A DNA stretch of 64,000 bases, taken from positions 109,541 through 173,540 of the forward strand of contig CAJTPD010000007.1 of assembly GCA_910578105.1 (NCBI GenBank), given 5' to 3'. The notes beneath the pieces are model-generated. The model searched no databases and was not told where the DNA came from. It worked only from the letters and a program-made list of their open reading frames with translations. Below, in pieces: positions 53,587 through 62,388 of the stretch. The position numbers and the translations under genes were made by a program. Within the stretch, counting starts at the first letter, position 1. Each line of letters opens with the position of its first letter. The DNA comes from an uncultured Odoribacter sp. (GTDB lineage Bacteria > Bacteroidota > Bacteroidia > Bacteroidales > Marinifilaceae).

Positions 53587-54717
53587 ATGAAATACCAGAG
53601 TTTGTTTTATATTCTACTATTTTTCACGGCACACCCCGTTTTAAGCCAACAAAATCCGGAACGTCCACAGGTACATATTGGCGGAGCCTTACGATTTAAT
53701 TACAATTATTCCGACTGGAATCAGGCTCACCGGGACCAATGGGGGCAATTCGGCTACGATGTGTTTCTGCTCCATCCGACAGCTTCTTACAAAGGTTTCT
53801 TGCTGGACGCAGATTTCCGGTTCTATAGCACGGCTTTCGGAGGATTTATGCTGAAATACGGCTGGATAGGCTACCGATTTTCGGAACACGACCACATCGA
53901 AGTAGGATTGACGAAAGTACCTTTCGGCATTCACCCGGCCAGCGGCAATAACTTCTTTTTTCAGATTTCCTACTATGTAGGACTGGAAGACGATTCGGAC
54001 ATGGGAATCAAATATGTGCACGAAGACGGGAAATGGGAATATGCGGCAGCCTTTTTCAAAAATGCCGACGAACTGCTATTCAGTGCCAACGACGAAACCT
54101 CCGACGACCGGTATGGTTATGATGTAGCCGGCCGCAACAAAGAGGTCAACCAATGGAACGCCCAGGTAATCCGCAAATTCGGAACAACAGCCAAACAAAA
54201 AGCCGGTGTCTCCGGGCTATTCGGTCAGCTTTACAACCTGGACACCCGCAAAAAAGGGACACGCTTTGCTTTTGCCCTCCACTATGTCATCGATTGGAAA
54301 AACTGGAATCTGAAAGCTCAGTTTTCCACTTATGCACTGCATCCGAAAAATGCTCCCGGCGAAAACCGCAATCTGGTCAGTATGACAGCTTATGGTGCTC
54401 CTTACCAGGTTGCAGCCAAAGCAAACATATACACCCTCAGTTTCTCACACAATTTCCCCCTGAAATCCCAATGGCTCCAAAATATATTACTATACCATGA
54501 TTTCGGGTTGCTGCAAAAACGGAATTGCTGCTTCAAAAACAGCGTGCAAAATGTGAGCGGTCTGATGATGACTATGGGACCGGTTGCTGTATACATTGAC
54601 TATGCCATGGGAAAACATCACGCCTGGTTAGGCCCCGACTGGGATGCATTCGGTCCCGGACAGGGCAGCAATTCCTGGCACTCCCGTTTTAATATCAACA
54701 TCGGTTATTATTTTTAA
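53587..54717 (+). CDS. Outer-membrane porin heading the OpuB-type operon
   Basis: A 376-residue beta-barrel protein with a signal peptide ending in VLSQQ. Alternating aromatic strands such as 'HIGGALRFNYNYSDW', 'GFLLDADFRFYSTAFGGFML' and 'HDHIEVGLTKVPFGIHPAS' and the C-terminal 'SRFNINIGYYF' fit a phosphate-selective-porin-like or related family. The ABC permease gene follows within 10 bases, so the porin is likely the outer-membrane entry for the same solute. Which substrate passes is not shown. Confidence 0.82.
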   Translation: MKYQSLFYILLFFTAHPVLSQQNPERPQVHIGGALRFNYNYSDWNQAHRDQWGQFGYDVFLLHPTASYKGFLLDADFRFYSTAFGGFMLKYGWIGYRFSEHDHIEVGLTKVPFGIHPASGNNFFFQISYYVGLEDDSDMGIKYVHEDGKWEYAAAFFKNADELLFSANDETSDDRYGYDVAGRNKEVNQWNAQVIRKFGTTAKQKAGVSGLFGQLYNLDTRKKGTRFAFALHYVIDWKNWNLKAQFSTYALHPKNAPGENRNLVSMTAYGAPYQVAAKANIYTLSFSHNFPLKSQWLQNILLYHDFGLLQKRNCCFKNSVQNVSGLMMTMGPVAVYIDYAMGKHHAWLGPDWDAFGPGQGSNSWHSRFNINIGYYF

Positions 54718-54727
54718 ATCCCCGGAT

Positions 54728-55369
54728 ATGCTTAAAGATCTTTTTCATCTGTACGCCGAACGATGGCATTTTTTTCTGAATCTGACAATCCAGCATCTGG
54801 AAATTTCCCTGATAGCCATCGTCATAGCCATCATTATCGGTCTGGGATTAGGCATTTTGATCAGTCGCTACCGGCATCTGTGCAGCCCGGTTCTAGGACT
54901 GACCAATTTTATTTACACCATCCCTACCATCGCTTTATTCGGTTTCCTGATACCTTTTTCAGGAATCGGAAATTTCACCGCCATCATTGCCCTCACCGTG
55001 TACGCCTTGCTTCCGATGGTCCGCAACACCTATACCGGTCTGACAGGTATTGACCGCGAAATCATCGAAGCAGCCCGAGGGATGGGCAGTACTTCCGCAC
55101 AAATACTTTTCCGGATACAACTCCCTCTCGCTTTCCCGGTTATCCTTTCCGGACTCCGCAATATGGTCGTGATGACCATTGCATTAACCGGTATTGCAGC
55201 TTTTATAGGTGCCGGAGGACTCGGAGTGGCCATCTACCGGGGCATCACCACCAACAACGGGGCATTAACCATTGCCGGCAGTTTGCTGATTGCCCTGCTG
55301 GCTTTATTGACCGATTGCCTCATCGGACGATATGAAAATCATTTTAAGAAAAAACGTAAACTCTTGTAG
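54728..55369 (+). CDS. OpuB/ProW-type ABC transporter permease
   Basis: A 213-residue permease with about five transmembrane helices. The start at 54728 (MLKDLFHLYAERWHFFLNLT) is chosen; an earlier frame overlaps the porin. Family marks are 'YTIPTIALFGFLIPFSGIGN', 'LPMVRNTYTGL' and the coupling loop 'EAARGMGSTSAQILFRIQLP'. These systems import glycine betaine, choline or similar osmoprotectants. The gene sits between porin and binding-protein genes. Confidence 0.92.
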   Translation: MLKDLFHLYAERWHFFLNLTIQHLEISLIAIVIAIIIGLGLGILISRYRHLCSPVLGLTNFIYTIPTIALFGFLIPFSGIGNFTAIIALTVYALLPMVRNTYTGLTGIDREIIEAARGMGSTSAQILFRIQLPLAFPVILSGLRNMVVMTIALTGIAAFIGAGGLGVAIYRGITTNNGALTIAGSLLIALLALLTDCLIGRYENHFKKKRKLL

Positions 55370-55371
55370 CC

Positions 55372-56280
55372 ATGAAATCTCAGAATTTGCCAAAGTTATG
55401 CCTTTTCATCCTTCTTTCTCTTTTGATAAGTCAGGGATGCAAACCCAAAGGCGACACAATCCGCATTGCAACCAAACCCGTAACCGAACAATTTATCCTG
55501 GGAGAAATGTTGCGCCTGCTCATCGAAGAAAATACAGACCTCTCCGTGAAAATAACCAAAGGCATCGGAGGCGGAACCAGCAATATTCATCCTGCCATGC
55601 TGGAGGGAGAATTTGACCTGTATCCCGAATATACCGGTACCGGATGGTTAGTGGTACTGAAAAAAGACACGCTTCTGCCTGCAGATAAACTTTATGAAAA
55701 ACTCTGCCGGGAATACCGGCAAAAATATCATTTAGTATGGACCCCTCCTTATGGTTTTAACAACACATACAGTCTGGCAATCAATCAGGAAAAAGCCAAA
55801 GAATACGGATTAAAAACCTTTTCCGATTTGGCCCGTTTTCCCGGACAATTTACTTTCGGTGCCGAATATGATTTTTTTGAAATTCACAAAGGGTATAAGG
55901 AACTCTGTCAATATTATAACCTCAAATTCAAGAAAACCAGAGACATTGATATCGGGTTAAAATACGAAGCCATCAAATCGGGGAAAGTAGATGTGATGAC
56001 TATTTTCACGACAGACGGACAACTCGCCGATGCCAATTTAGTCGTACTCGAAGACGATAAACATTTCTTTCCGGCCTATTATTGTGCCACAGTGGTCCGG
56101 GAAGAAACTCTGGAAAAATATCCGGAGTTAAAGAAAATACTTCATAAAATGTCAAACATTTGTACTGACCAGGAAATGGCCAAACTGAACTATCAGGTCG
56201 ACATGGAAGGAATACCGGAAAGAACTGTCGCTAAAAATTTTCTCAATAAGAAAGGACTACTGGCCTCAACAGATGAATAA
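55372..56280 (+). CDS. OpuBC/OsmF-type osmoprotectant-binding lipoprotein
   Basis: A 302-residue substrate-binding protein with a lipoprotein signal ending SQGC (Cys23). 'IRIATKPVTEQFILGEMLRL' and 'GGGTSNIHPAMLEGEFDLYP' followed by 'EYTGTGWLV' are family signatures. The segment 'YGFNNTYSLAINQEKAKEYG' is also typical. It would capture quaternary amines such as betaine or choline in the periplasm. The start follows the permease stop by 2 bases; the end overlaps the ATPase gene by 8. Confidence 0.93.
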   Translation: MKSQNLPKLCLFILLSLLISQGCKPKGDTIRIATKPVTEQFILGEMLRLLIEENTDLSVKITKGIGGGTSNIHPAMLEGEFDLYPEYTGTGWLVVLKKDTLLPADKLYEKLCREYRQKYHLVWTPPYGFNNTYSLAINQEKAKEYGLKTFSDLARFPGQFTFGAEYDFFEIHKGYKELCQYYNLKFKKTRDIDIGLKYEAIKSGKVDVMTIFTTDGQLADANLVVLEDDKHFFPAYYCATVVREETLEKYPELKKILHKMSNICTDQEMAKLNYQVDMEGIPERTVAKNFLNKKGLLASTDE

Positions 56281-57028
56281 CTCAAAACAATATACCATGG
56301 AAGCAGCACCGGTCATCATCCGCTTTGAAGACGTCAGTAAAGCATACAGGAATCACTCGGTTCTTGAACACATTAATTTAAGCATACAGAAAAGTGAATT
56401 TATCACCATTATCGGAAGTTCGGGCAGCGGTAAAACCACTCTGCTCAAAATGATTAACGGTTTGCTCACCCCGGACAGCGGCACCGTCTGTATTAATGGT
56501 AAAAACATAGCCAGAGAAAATCAAAACCTCTTGCGCCGGAATATCGGTTACGTCATCCAGGGCATAGGCTTGTTTCCGCACATGACTATCCGGAAAAATA
56601 TAGCCTACGTCCTCAGTCTGTCAAACCACCGCAATAAAGAACACATCCGGCAAACAACAGAATGCCTCATTCAAATGGTCGGACTGGAACAGGAGATGCT
56701 CAACCGCTATCCCGCAGAACTTTCGGGAGGTCAACGCCAACGGGTAGGCATAGCCAGGGCATTGGCGGCAAATCCGGAAATTTTATTAATGGACGAACCC
56801 TTCGGGGCCGTGGATGAAATCACCCGGAAAATGCTGCAGGCCGAAATCACCCGTATTCATCAGGAACTGGGAGTTACCATTGTCTTTATCACTCACGATA
56901 TCCGGGAAGCATTGTCTTTGGGCACCAGAGTGATTGTTATGAAAGACGGACACATCGAACAAGACGATTCCCCCGAAAAAATTGCAGCATGCCCCAAAAC
57001 AGAATTCGTTAAACAATTGATTAATTGA
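56273..57028 (+). CDS. OpuBA/ProV-type ABC transporter ATP-binding protein
   Basis: A 251-residue ATPase. Walker A 'GSSGSGKTTLLKMING' (about 45-60), Q-loop 'GYVIQGIGLFPHMT', signature 'LSGGQRQRVGIARALA' (about 145-160), Walker B 'EILLMDEPFGAVDE' and switch His in 'FITHDIREAL'. It lacks the C-terminal CBS domains that sense ionic strength in OpuA/OpuC ATPases, so osmotic control may come from elsewhere. An alternative start is MEAAPVIIRFEDV. Confidence 0.93.
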   Translation: MNNSKQYTMEAAPVIIRFEDVSKAYRNHSVLEHINLSIQKSEFITIIGSSGSGKTTLLKMINGLLTPDSGTVCINGKNIARENQNLLRRNIGYVIQGIGLFPHMTIRKNIAYVLSLSNHRNKEHIRQTTECLIQMVGLEQEMLNRYPAELSGGQRQRVGIARALAANPEILLMDEPFGAVDEITRKMLQAEITRIHQELGVTIVFITHDIREALSLGTRVIVMKDGHIEQDDSPEKIAACPKTEFVKQLIN

Positions 57029-57055
57029 CAAACACGCCCCAACAGTTTATTTTCG

Positions 57056-57063
57056 TATCTTTG
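57056..57063 (+). promoter_or_regulatory. -7 box immediately before the MBL-fold gene
   Basis: TATCTTTG matches the Bacteroidota -7 consensus exactly, but lies only 4 bases before the ATG at 57068. If used, transcription would begin at or just inside the start codon. Confidence 0.45.
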
Positions 57064-57067
57064 TCTT

Positions 57068-57799
57068 ATGAAATTGACCTATGTTTATCACAGCGGCTTT
57101 ATTCTGGAAGGGAAAGATTTCACCTTACTAATTGATTATTACCGGGATACTCCTGATGAGGTGGTGCACGAAAAATTTTTGAACCGTCCCGGAAAATTAT
57201 ATGTACTTGCTTCCCATGTCCATGCCGACCATTTCAATCCGGAAATCCTGACCTGGAAAAATAAACGCCCGGATATTCAATATATTTTTTCAGCAGATAT
57301 ACGGACTGCAAACCTACCCGGTTTTTCCGGCATCGTTTATTTAAGGAAAGGAGAGGTATGGCATGACAACCTTGTAAAAATTAAAGCACTGGGGTCCACA
57401 GATGCCGGAATTTCTTTTCTGATTGATGCCGGAGGCAAACGGATTTTTCACGCCGGAGATTTAAATAACTGGCACTGGCAGGAGGAATCCACGCCGGAAG
57501 AAATAGCAGAAGCCGAAACGAATTTCCTGAACGAATTAGAAATTGTGGCTCAAAATGCAGATTCTGTAGATTTAGCCTTGTTTCCGGCAGACTCCCGGCT
57601 GGGAGAAAATTATGCAAAAGGAGCACTTCAATTCACCGGCCGGATCCGGACACGGCAATTCGCACCTATGCACTTTTGGGAAAAATATGACAAAGCGAAT
57701 GCCATACAAGCCGGTATAGAGGAACACGGAAGCAAATTCATAGCCATCCACCAGCCGGGAGAAAGCATAGAACTGGAAGACGACACGAAACTTAAATAA
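57068..57799 (+). CDS. MBL-fold metallohydrolase
   Basis: A 243-residue metallo-beta-lactamase-fold protein. The HxHxDH motif is in 'ASHVHADHFNPEIL' (about 49-62), and 'IFHAGDLNNWHWQEE' holds the Asp/His metal ligand. The rest resembles the UlaG/RomA-like MBL group of unknown substrates. The gene follows the transporter operon by 39 bases; it may be read from its own promoter. Confidence 0.85.
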   Translation: MKLTYVYHSGFILEGKDFTLLIDYYRDTPDEVVHEKFLNRPGKLYVLASHVHADHFNPEILTWKNKRPDIQYIFSADIRTANLPGFSGIVYLRKGEVWHDNLVKIKALGSTDAGISFLIDAGGKRIFHAGDLNNWHWQEESTPEEIAEAETNFLNELEIVAQNADSVDLALFPADSRLGENYAKGALQFTGRIRTRQFAPMHFWEKYDKANAIQAGIEEHGSKFIAIHQPGESIELEDDTKLK

Positions 57800-57805
57800 A
57801 AAACA

Positions 57806-58189
57806 ATGGAAATAAAAGGCAGATTTGACCATTTCAATTTCAATGTACTGGACCTGGAAAAAAGCATCCGGTTCTATGAAAAAGCGTTAGGACTTAAAGA
57901 AGTACGCCGGAAAACGGCAAAAGACGGTTCCTTTATCCTGGTGTATCTGGGAGACGGGCAGACCGATTTTACATTAGAACTCACCTGGCTGCGGGACCGG
58001 AAAGAACCTTATGACCTCGGAGAAAGCGAATTTCATCTCTGTCTGCGTATCCCCGGAGACTATGACAAAATCAGGGAATTCCACCGGGAAATGGGATGCA
58101 TATGCTATGAAAACACGGACATGGGATTATATTTCATTTGCGACCCGGATGGCTATTGGATTGAAATACTATCTTTAACGGAAAAATAA
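57806..58189 (+). CDS. VOC-superfamily (glyoxalase-like) protein
   Basis: A 127-residue protein with two beta-alpha-beta-beta-beta units: 'FDHFNFNVLDLEKSIRFYEK' and 'FHLCLRIPGDYDKIREFHRE', ending in 'ICDPDGYWIEIL'. Possible metal ligands are His9, Glu in 'DFTLELT', His in 'EFHLCL' and Glu in 'GYWIEI', which match glyoxalase I well, so it may be a lactoylglutathione lyase; other VOC enzymes remain possible. The start follows the MBL gene by 6 bases, implying a shared transcript. Confidence 0.85.
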   Translation: MEIKGRFDHFNFNVLDLEKSIRFYEKALGLKEVRRKTAKDGSFILVYLGDGQTDFTLELTWLRDRKEPYDLGESEFHLCLRIPGDYDKIREFHREMGCICYENTDMGLYFICDPDGYWIEILSLTEK

Positions 58190-58420
58190 TTTCAGATACT
58201 TGTATACAATATACCCGTTTTATCGTCATAAAAGATACAATAATGAATCTTATATATGGCTTTCAATCCGGATATTATTGAAGATTTGATGCAGATTCTC
58301 TCCCGGAATCTGCAAAAGTCTTTCCGTTAACGGTCTTATTTTTCCGGAAAACATCTTCTGCAAAATCAGTAACCAAATATTCTTTTTTCCGTTTTACAGA
58401 AATAAAAACGATTTTAAACC

Positions 58421-58579
58421 ATGAAAAAAAGAAAAAACAACATTTGGGTGACCATCGGAATCATTCTGGTTTGCGTCCTGCTTCTCTACTGGCTTTTTGC
58501 CCGTACAATCATCGTAGAAGATGAGAATCTCGAAACCACCAACGTTCCTGCTGTTATCATGGAATCACCCGGCGAATAA
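58421..58579 (+). CDS. 52-residue single-pass membrane protein
   Basis: An ATG at 58421 opens a 52-codon frame: a basic start MKKRKNN, a transmembrane segment 'IWVTIGIILVCVLLLYWLFA' (about 8-27), and an acidic tail. The topology and charge pattern are those of a real small membrane protein. Its end overlaps the convergent DoxX gene by 23 bases. Family and function unknown. Confidence 0.6.
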   Translation: MKKRKNNIWVTIGIILVCVLLLYWLFARTIIVEDENLETTNVPAVIMESPGE

Positions 58580-58994
58580 GTTTTTGCCGGATGATTTCAT
58601 CAACGGCATATTTCCCTCCGCCTGCCCAGAACACAACGACATACATCCCCAGGTAAAGCAACGCCATTTCCCTTACAGCAAAAGCATCCGCACCATGAAT
58701 GATAAAAAAAGCCATTGCCATATTAAAAATAAGCGGCAAAACAGCCAAACGGGTCACAAAACCCAGAATCAGACATAAAGAACAGCCGACCTCTGCAAAT
58801 ACATTCAAAACCAAAGAAAAAGTATTACCAACCCCCAGCGGGTCCGGAAAAGTTACAGACAAATCAGTAAAAGAAGACAATTTTGCCCATCCATGCGTCA
58901 GCATCATTCCTCCGGCAAATAAACGCAACAACAACAATCCTCCATTCAAATGTTTCCAGTCGGAAACCACTAATTTCAATAAAAATTCTTTCAT
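58557..58994 (-). CDS. DoxX-family membrane protein
   Basis: About 145 residues from the ATG at 58994 (MKEFLLKLVVSDWKHLNGGL). Four transmembrane helices; motifs 'LLRLFAGGMMLTHGWAKL', 'FAEVGCSLCLILGFVTRLAV' and 'MAMAFFIIHGADAFAVREMA' fit DoxX. Members are small quinone- or redox-linked membrane proteins in many cases of unknown function. A longer frame upstream overlaps the next gene and is rejected. Confidence 0.85.
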   Translation of the reverse strand: MKEFLLKLVVSDWKHLNGGLLLLRLFAGGMMLTHGWAKLSSFTDLSVTFPDPLGVGNTFSLVLNVFAEVGCSLCLILGFVTRLAVLPLIFNMAMAFFIIHGADAFAVREMALLYLGMYVVVFWAGGGKYAVDEIIRQKLIRRVIP

Positions 58995-59058
58995 ACCTAA
59001 TTTTTCCCATAGGTACGGAAGACTCTCTGCAGATGTTTTTAACAGGAATATATTTTTT

Positions 59059-59688
59059 TCAATCACATCCGCAATCTCCAATCCGCAGAATATCATAACT
59101 TAAAGTGATACAAGCTTGCAGTGGAAACAACTTATCCTTAAAAAACGGCTGTTTTTTCATTACCTCTTTCACACCCCCGCTAATCCGGCACATCACATGC
59201 AGACGCTTTACCATCCGATATTCAAATCCGGCAGTAACCCCCGCCGACCAGGTTTCCAAATCCCCGGATATATCCGTATAGCCCGGAGAATCTGTAAATC
59301 CGGTAAAACAATGCCCGTCCGCAACATAACTACCGTACAACCCGAACAACACACTGGCTTTGTTACAATTCAGCATATATTTTAAATAGACGGGAACATG
59401 CAACTGTTTTATATGAAAATCGGTCTGCTGCGGACCAGCAAAACTGTATTTCAGTTCGCTGTAATTGATTTCACCGCCTAAAAACCATTTGCGTGTAAAA
59501 GGGAAAGTCATCTTTAACCCGGCCACCGGACGCAACAAAAAACCGGCATTCTGAAAAGCAGTCAATGCACTTGTCTCTCCTCCAACCTGCAAAGCAAAAG
59601 CCGCATCATAATCTTTACGCCGTACCAATTGGCCGAAACTTTCCCATAGAATTCCCAAAAACAGAATGCAAAAAATAACCTTCTTCAT
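59059..59688 (-). CDS. Outer-membrane beta-barrel protein
   Basis: A 209-residue protein with a signal peptide ending in SFGQ. Aromatic-alternating strands such as 'FLLRPVAGLKMTFPFTRKWF', 'LGGEINYSELKYSF' and 'HVPVYLKYMLNCNKASVLFG' match the PorT-like eight-stranded barrel family (outer membrane beta-barrel). Function is unknown. It follows a lipoprotein gene by 6 bases and is probably cotranscribed. Confidence 0.78.
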   Translation of the reverse strand: MKKVIFCILFLGILWESFGQLVRRKDYDAAFALQVGGETSALTAFQNAGFLLRPVAGLKMTFPFTRKWFLGGEINYSELKYSFAGPQQTDFHIKQLHVPVYLKYMLNCNKASVLFGLYGSYVADGHCFTGFTDSPGYTDISGDLETWSAGVTAGFEYRMVKRLHVMCRISGGVKEVMKKQPFFKDKLFPLQACITLSYDILRIGDCGCD

Positions 59689-59694
59689 CTTACA

Positions 59695-60645
59695 TCATTT
59701 GGAAGACGCTTTCAAAATAATCCCCGGAGATGCACTTTTTACGGCAGCAACCTCTAAATCCCATTGCCGGACTCCTCTCAGAAATTGTAACTGATAAACC
59801 TGCTCTCCCTGATAAATATAAACATTCATTGTTACAGTCCGGGCCGCATTATACCGTCCTTCAACCTGAATTTCGATTTTCCCGGAAACCGGATCATTCA
59901 GTATCCGGGAAGCAGCAAATTCATAACTATCCGGCGTAAATCCTTCCCAAACCTGTAAATCAGGAATTTCAATATAGATACGGGACCCGTTTTCCAGAAT
60001 AATCTGTTCGTCCATACTCAAATTCAGACTCATCCCATCCCAGAAAAAATTCAGAAATGCATTTTCATAAATCAATTGATTTGTCCCGTCATACAATTCT
60101 CCGGCATATATACCGGACATCATCTGGGCAAACGGAGGAACAGGCCGTTGTAATTCATAGGTAATATGAAATCTCTTCAAATTGTCGGTTTCTTCCAGTA
60201 ACTCATATTCTCCCTGCTCATTCAGTAATTTCCGCAGGGAAGTCTTGTCAAATTCCAAAACCATCCGTTCATTATCTCCGTCGGGCTTCAACCCATAATA
60301 AACCCCATAATTCCCGATTTGCACATATCCGCCTTCAAAAAAATAGTCGTAACCATAGCTAACACCTCCCGGCGACATTACCTTCAACCGTTTGCCGGAA
60401 AAGATAAGCTGGTCACCGGGCCAGAACAAAAGATTTTTTTCGTCCATCAAATAACGGACATACCGTAGCAATCCGGGAGTCATTCCGGTATAAAACTTAT
60501 AATCCGAATCTATATCAGCAACATACCAGACTCCCTCACGAAGTTCATCCTTATAATCTTTTGCATTATCACGGCAGGATAATAATCCTGTACCAAAAAT
60601 GATAAGCACAACCCACAAAATAACATTTTTCATAATCTGCATCAC
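59695..60645 (-). CDS. Unknown lipoprotein
   Basis: A 316-residue protein with a lipoprotein signal ending in GLLSC (Cys24; start possibly at the second ATG, MKNVILW). The remainder is beta-rich with repeated aromatic strands ('YGYDYFFEGGYVQIGNYGVY', 'LNFFWDGMSLNLSMDEQIIL'). I recognise no enzyme motif. Family similar to Bacteroidota surface lipoproteins of unknown function. It precedes a beta-barrel gene. Confidence 0.7.
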   Translation of the reverse strand: MMQIMKNVILWVVLIIFGTGLLSCRDNAKDYKDELREGVWYVADIDSDYKFYTGMTPGLLRYVRYLMDEKNLLFWPGDQLIFSGKRLKVMSPGGVSYGYDYFFEGGYVQIGNYGVYYGLKPDGDNERMVLEFDKTSLRKLLNEQGEYELLEETDNLKRFHITYELQRPVPPFAQMMSGIYAGELYDGTNQLIYENAFLNFFWDGMSLNLSMDEQIILENGSRIYIEIPDLQVWEGFTPDSYEFAASRILNDPVSGKIEIQVEGRYNAARTVTMNVYIYQGEQVYQLQFLRGVRQWDLEVAAVKSASPGIILKASSK

Positions 60646-60736
60646 TACGGTCAGTTGAGTAATATTCTTTCTGAGAAGAATTATTCACTTCTGTTTATTT
60701 GTTCAATCTGTAATCCAGACAAAAAAACAAATAGAG

Positions 60737-62179
60737 TTAAATTTCTTTCCTATCACGCTCATAACCAGCAGCTTCAACTATCTTACGCGGAATGTCGGTA
60801 TTGTCCAGTTTGCCTTGAAAAAGCTGCGCACCCGCCCCTATGGCATAGACTGGAACCACTCCGGCAGAATGTCCGCCACTGGTCCAACCGACCAACGCCA
60901 TTTTGTTCAGCATCCGGATAGCTTTTCCCGCCATAGGTTCGTTGGAAGAATACAAACTTTTCTCAAGTTTCACCTCCTGTCCCTTGAACGATTCCTCATA
61001 CACTTCCCGCAATTCCCTTTCCTGCTTATCGCTCAACCTGACAGCATCCCAAAATCCCAGGTTCCCGGTCAATAATGTCCGGATATCCTCCCAGCTCACT
61101 TTGTTGTTCTTTTCTTTTCTCAAAGCTTTTATTTTGGCTGTCAACTCTTCTTCAGACGCTTTTTGATGTTCAAGCACTTTCAAATTCAACGCATACGCTC
61201 CGGTACCTAAAGAAATTCCGCCCGTCTCATGATCGGCTGTAATCACAATCAACGTTTCGTCCGGATGTTTCTGATAAAAATCCAAAGCCTTTTGCACAGC
61301 TTCTGCCATATCGGCAATCTCATTAAAAATCGTAGCGGCATCATTGTTGTGGCATGCCCAGTCGATTTTTCCTCCTTCAACCATTAAAAAAAAGCCGTTA
61401 TTATTCTCCCGGCTTAGAAAATCAATAGCATTCCCGGTAATCTGAGCCAAAGTCAAATCCCCGGCCTTACGATCTATAGCATACGGCAAACTTCCTTTAT
61501 CAGCTCCCTCTTGCTGGATAAACACAATTTTAGAAGCGTTTCCCGCTTTAGCAGAAAACTCTTCCGCCCCTCTTGCCAACACATAGCCGGAATCCCGGAA
61601 AACATCATAAATCACCGGTGCTGCAGAATCTTTTTTATTTTCAGGTTGTAAAAATCCTGCACCGGCATACAAATCGAATCCGGTTTCCGGTAAATCGGTA
61701 GCAATCTCATAATACATCCCCCGGTCCGGTTGATGGGCATAAAAAGCCGCCGGAGTTGCATGGTCAATACTGACACTGGTTGCTATCCCCACCTTTTTCC
61801 CGGCTTTCCGGGCTTGTACAGCCACACTATACAGAGGCCCCTTGCGAAGACTATCCATGCCTATGGTCCCGTTTTTTGTCTTCGTTCCCGTAGCCAATGC
61901 AGTTCCTGCAGCAGCAGAACAAGTTACCGAATTATATTTTGAATAGGTAGTTGCAAAATTTATTACCGGAAACTGAGTGAAATTTAAAGGTTTTACCCCA
62001 ATACTCCCTTCTTTTTCGGCTAAAAACATCTCTGTTCCATTCACTTGATTCACTCCCATCCCATCTCCGATAAAATAGAACACATATTTGGCTTTCTTTT
62101 CGTTAGGAACTTGCCGGCATTGCGGAAACAACACAACAATAACCACTGCCAACATTAAAAAACAGACTATTTTTTTCAT
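60737..62179 (-). CDS. Alkaline phosphatase family lipoprotein
   Basis: A 480-residue phosphatase; N-terminal signal ending in FPQC suggests a lipoprotein. 'YVFYFIGDGMGVNQVNGTEM' carries the first metal-binding Asp; the nucleophile Ser is in 'VTCSAAAGTALATGTKTKNG' (about 90-109); 'SVSIDHATPAAFYAHQP' gives Asp/His; 'VEGGKIDWACHNND' and 'ITADHETGGISLG' supply the remaining metal ligands; a C-terminal 'WTSGGHSAGVVPVYAIG' has the last His. It would release phosphate from phosphomonoesters in the periplasm or at the surface. A minus-strand -7 match TATATTTG lies at 62208-62201. Confidence 0.94.
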   Translation of the reverse strand: MKKIVCFLMLAVVIVVLFPQCRQVPNEKKAKYVFYFIGDGMGVNQVNGTEMFLAEKEGSIGVKPLNFTQFPVINFATTYSKYNSVTCSAAAGTALATGTKTKNGTIGMDSLRKGPLYSVAVQARKAGKKVGIATSVSIDHATPAAFYAHQPDRGMYYEIATDLPETGFDLYAGAGFLQPENKKDSAAPVIYDVFRDSGYVLARGAEEFSAKAGNASKIVFIQQEGADKGSLPYAIDRKAGDLTLAQITGNAIDFLSRENNNGFFLMVEGGKIDWACHNNDAATIFNEIADMAEAVQKALDFYQKHPDETLIVITADHETGGISLGTGAYALNLKVLEHQKASEEELTAKIKALRKEKNNKVSWEDIRTLLTGNLGFWDAVRLSDKQERELREVYEESFKGQEVKLEKSLYSSNEPMAGKAIRMLNKMALVGWTSGGHSAGVVPVYAIGAGAQLFQGKLDNTDIPRKIVEAAGYERDRKEI

Positions 62180-62296
62180 AAATTTCCAAAATTACCTGAG
62201 CAAATATAGAGTGAATTTGCTAAAATACAGCAGATATCAACCACAAAATTATCCTTATTTTGCAAACGTCTGCACAATTATATGTTTATTCAGTTC

Positions 62297-62327
62297 TTTT
62301 TTTATTTCAGTGAAAAAATTATCTTTG
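62297..62327 (+). promoter_or_regulatory. Bacteroidota-type promoter for the NifU-like/GGGtGRT pair
   Basis: TATCTTTG at 62320-62327 is an exact -7 box; TTTT at 62297-62300 is one base off the -33 box at a 19-base distance. The leader would be about 55 bases. Confidence 0.6.
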
Positions 62328-62388
62328 TCAGGTTTGCGTACTCAATAAGTGGTAATTAGCAATATATTAATCTATAAAAGCGTTAAAG

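Noticed and set aside
58291..58313. Hairpin GCAGATTC/GAATCTGC after the VOC gene as terminator
   Set aside because: No T run follows, and the distance to the stop is about 100 bases.
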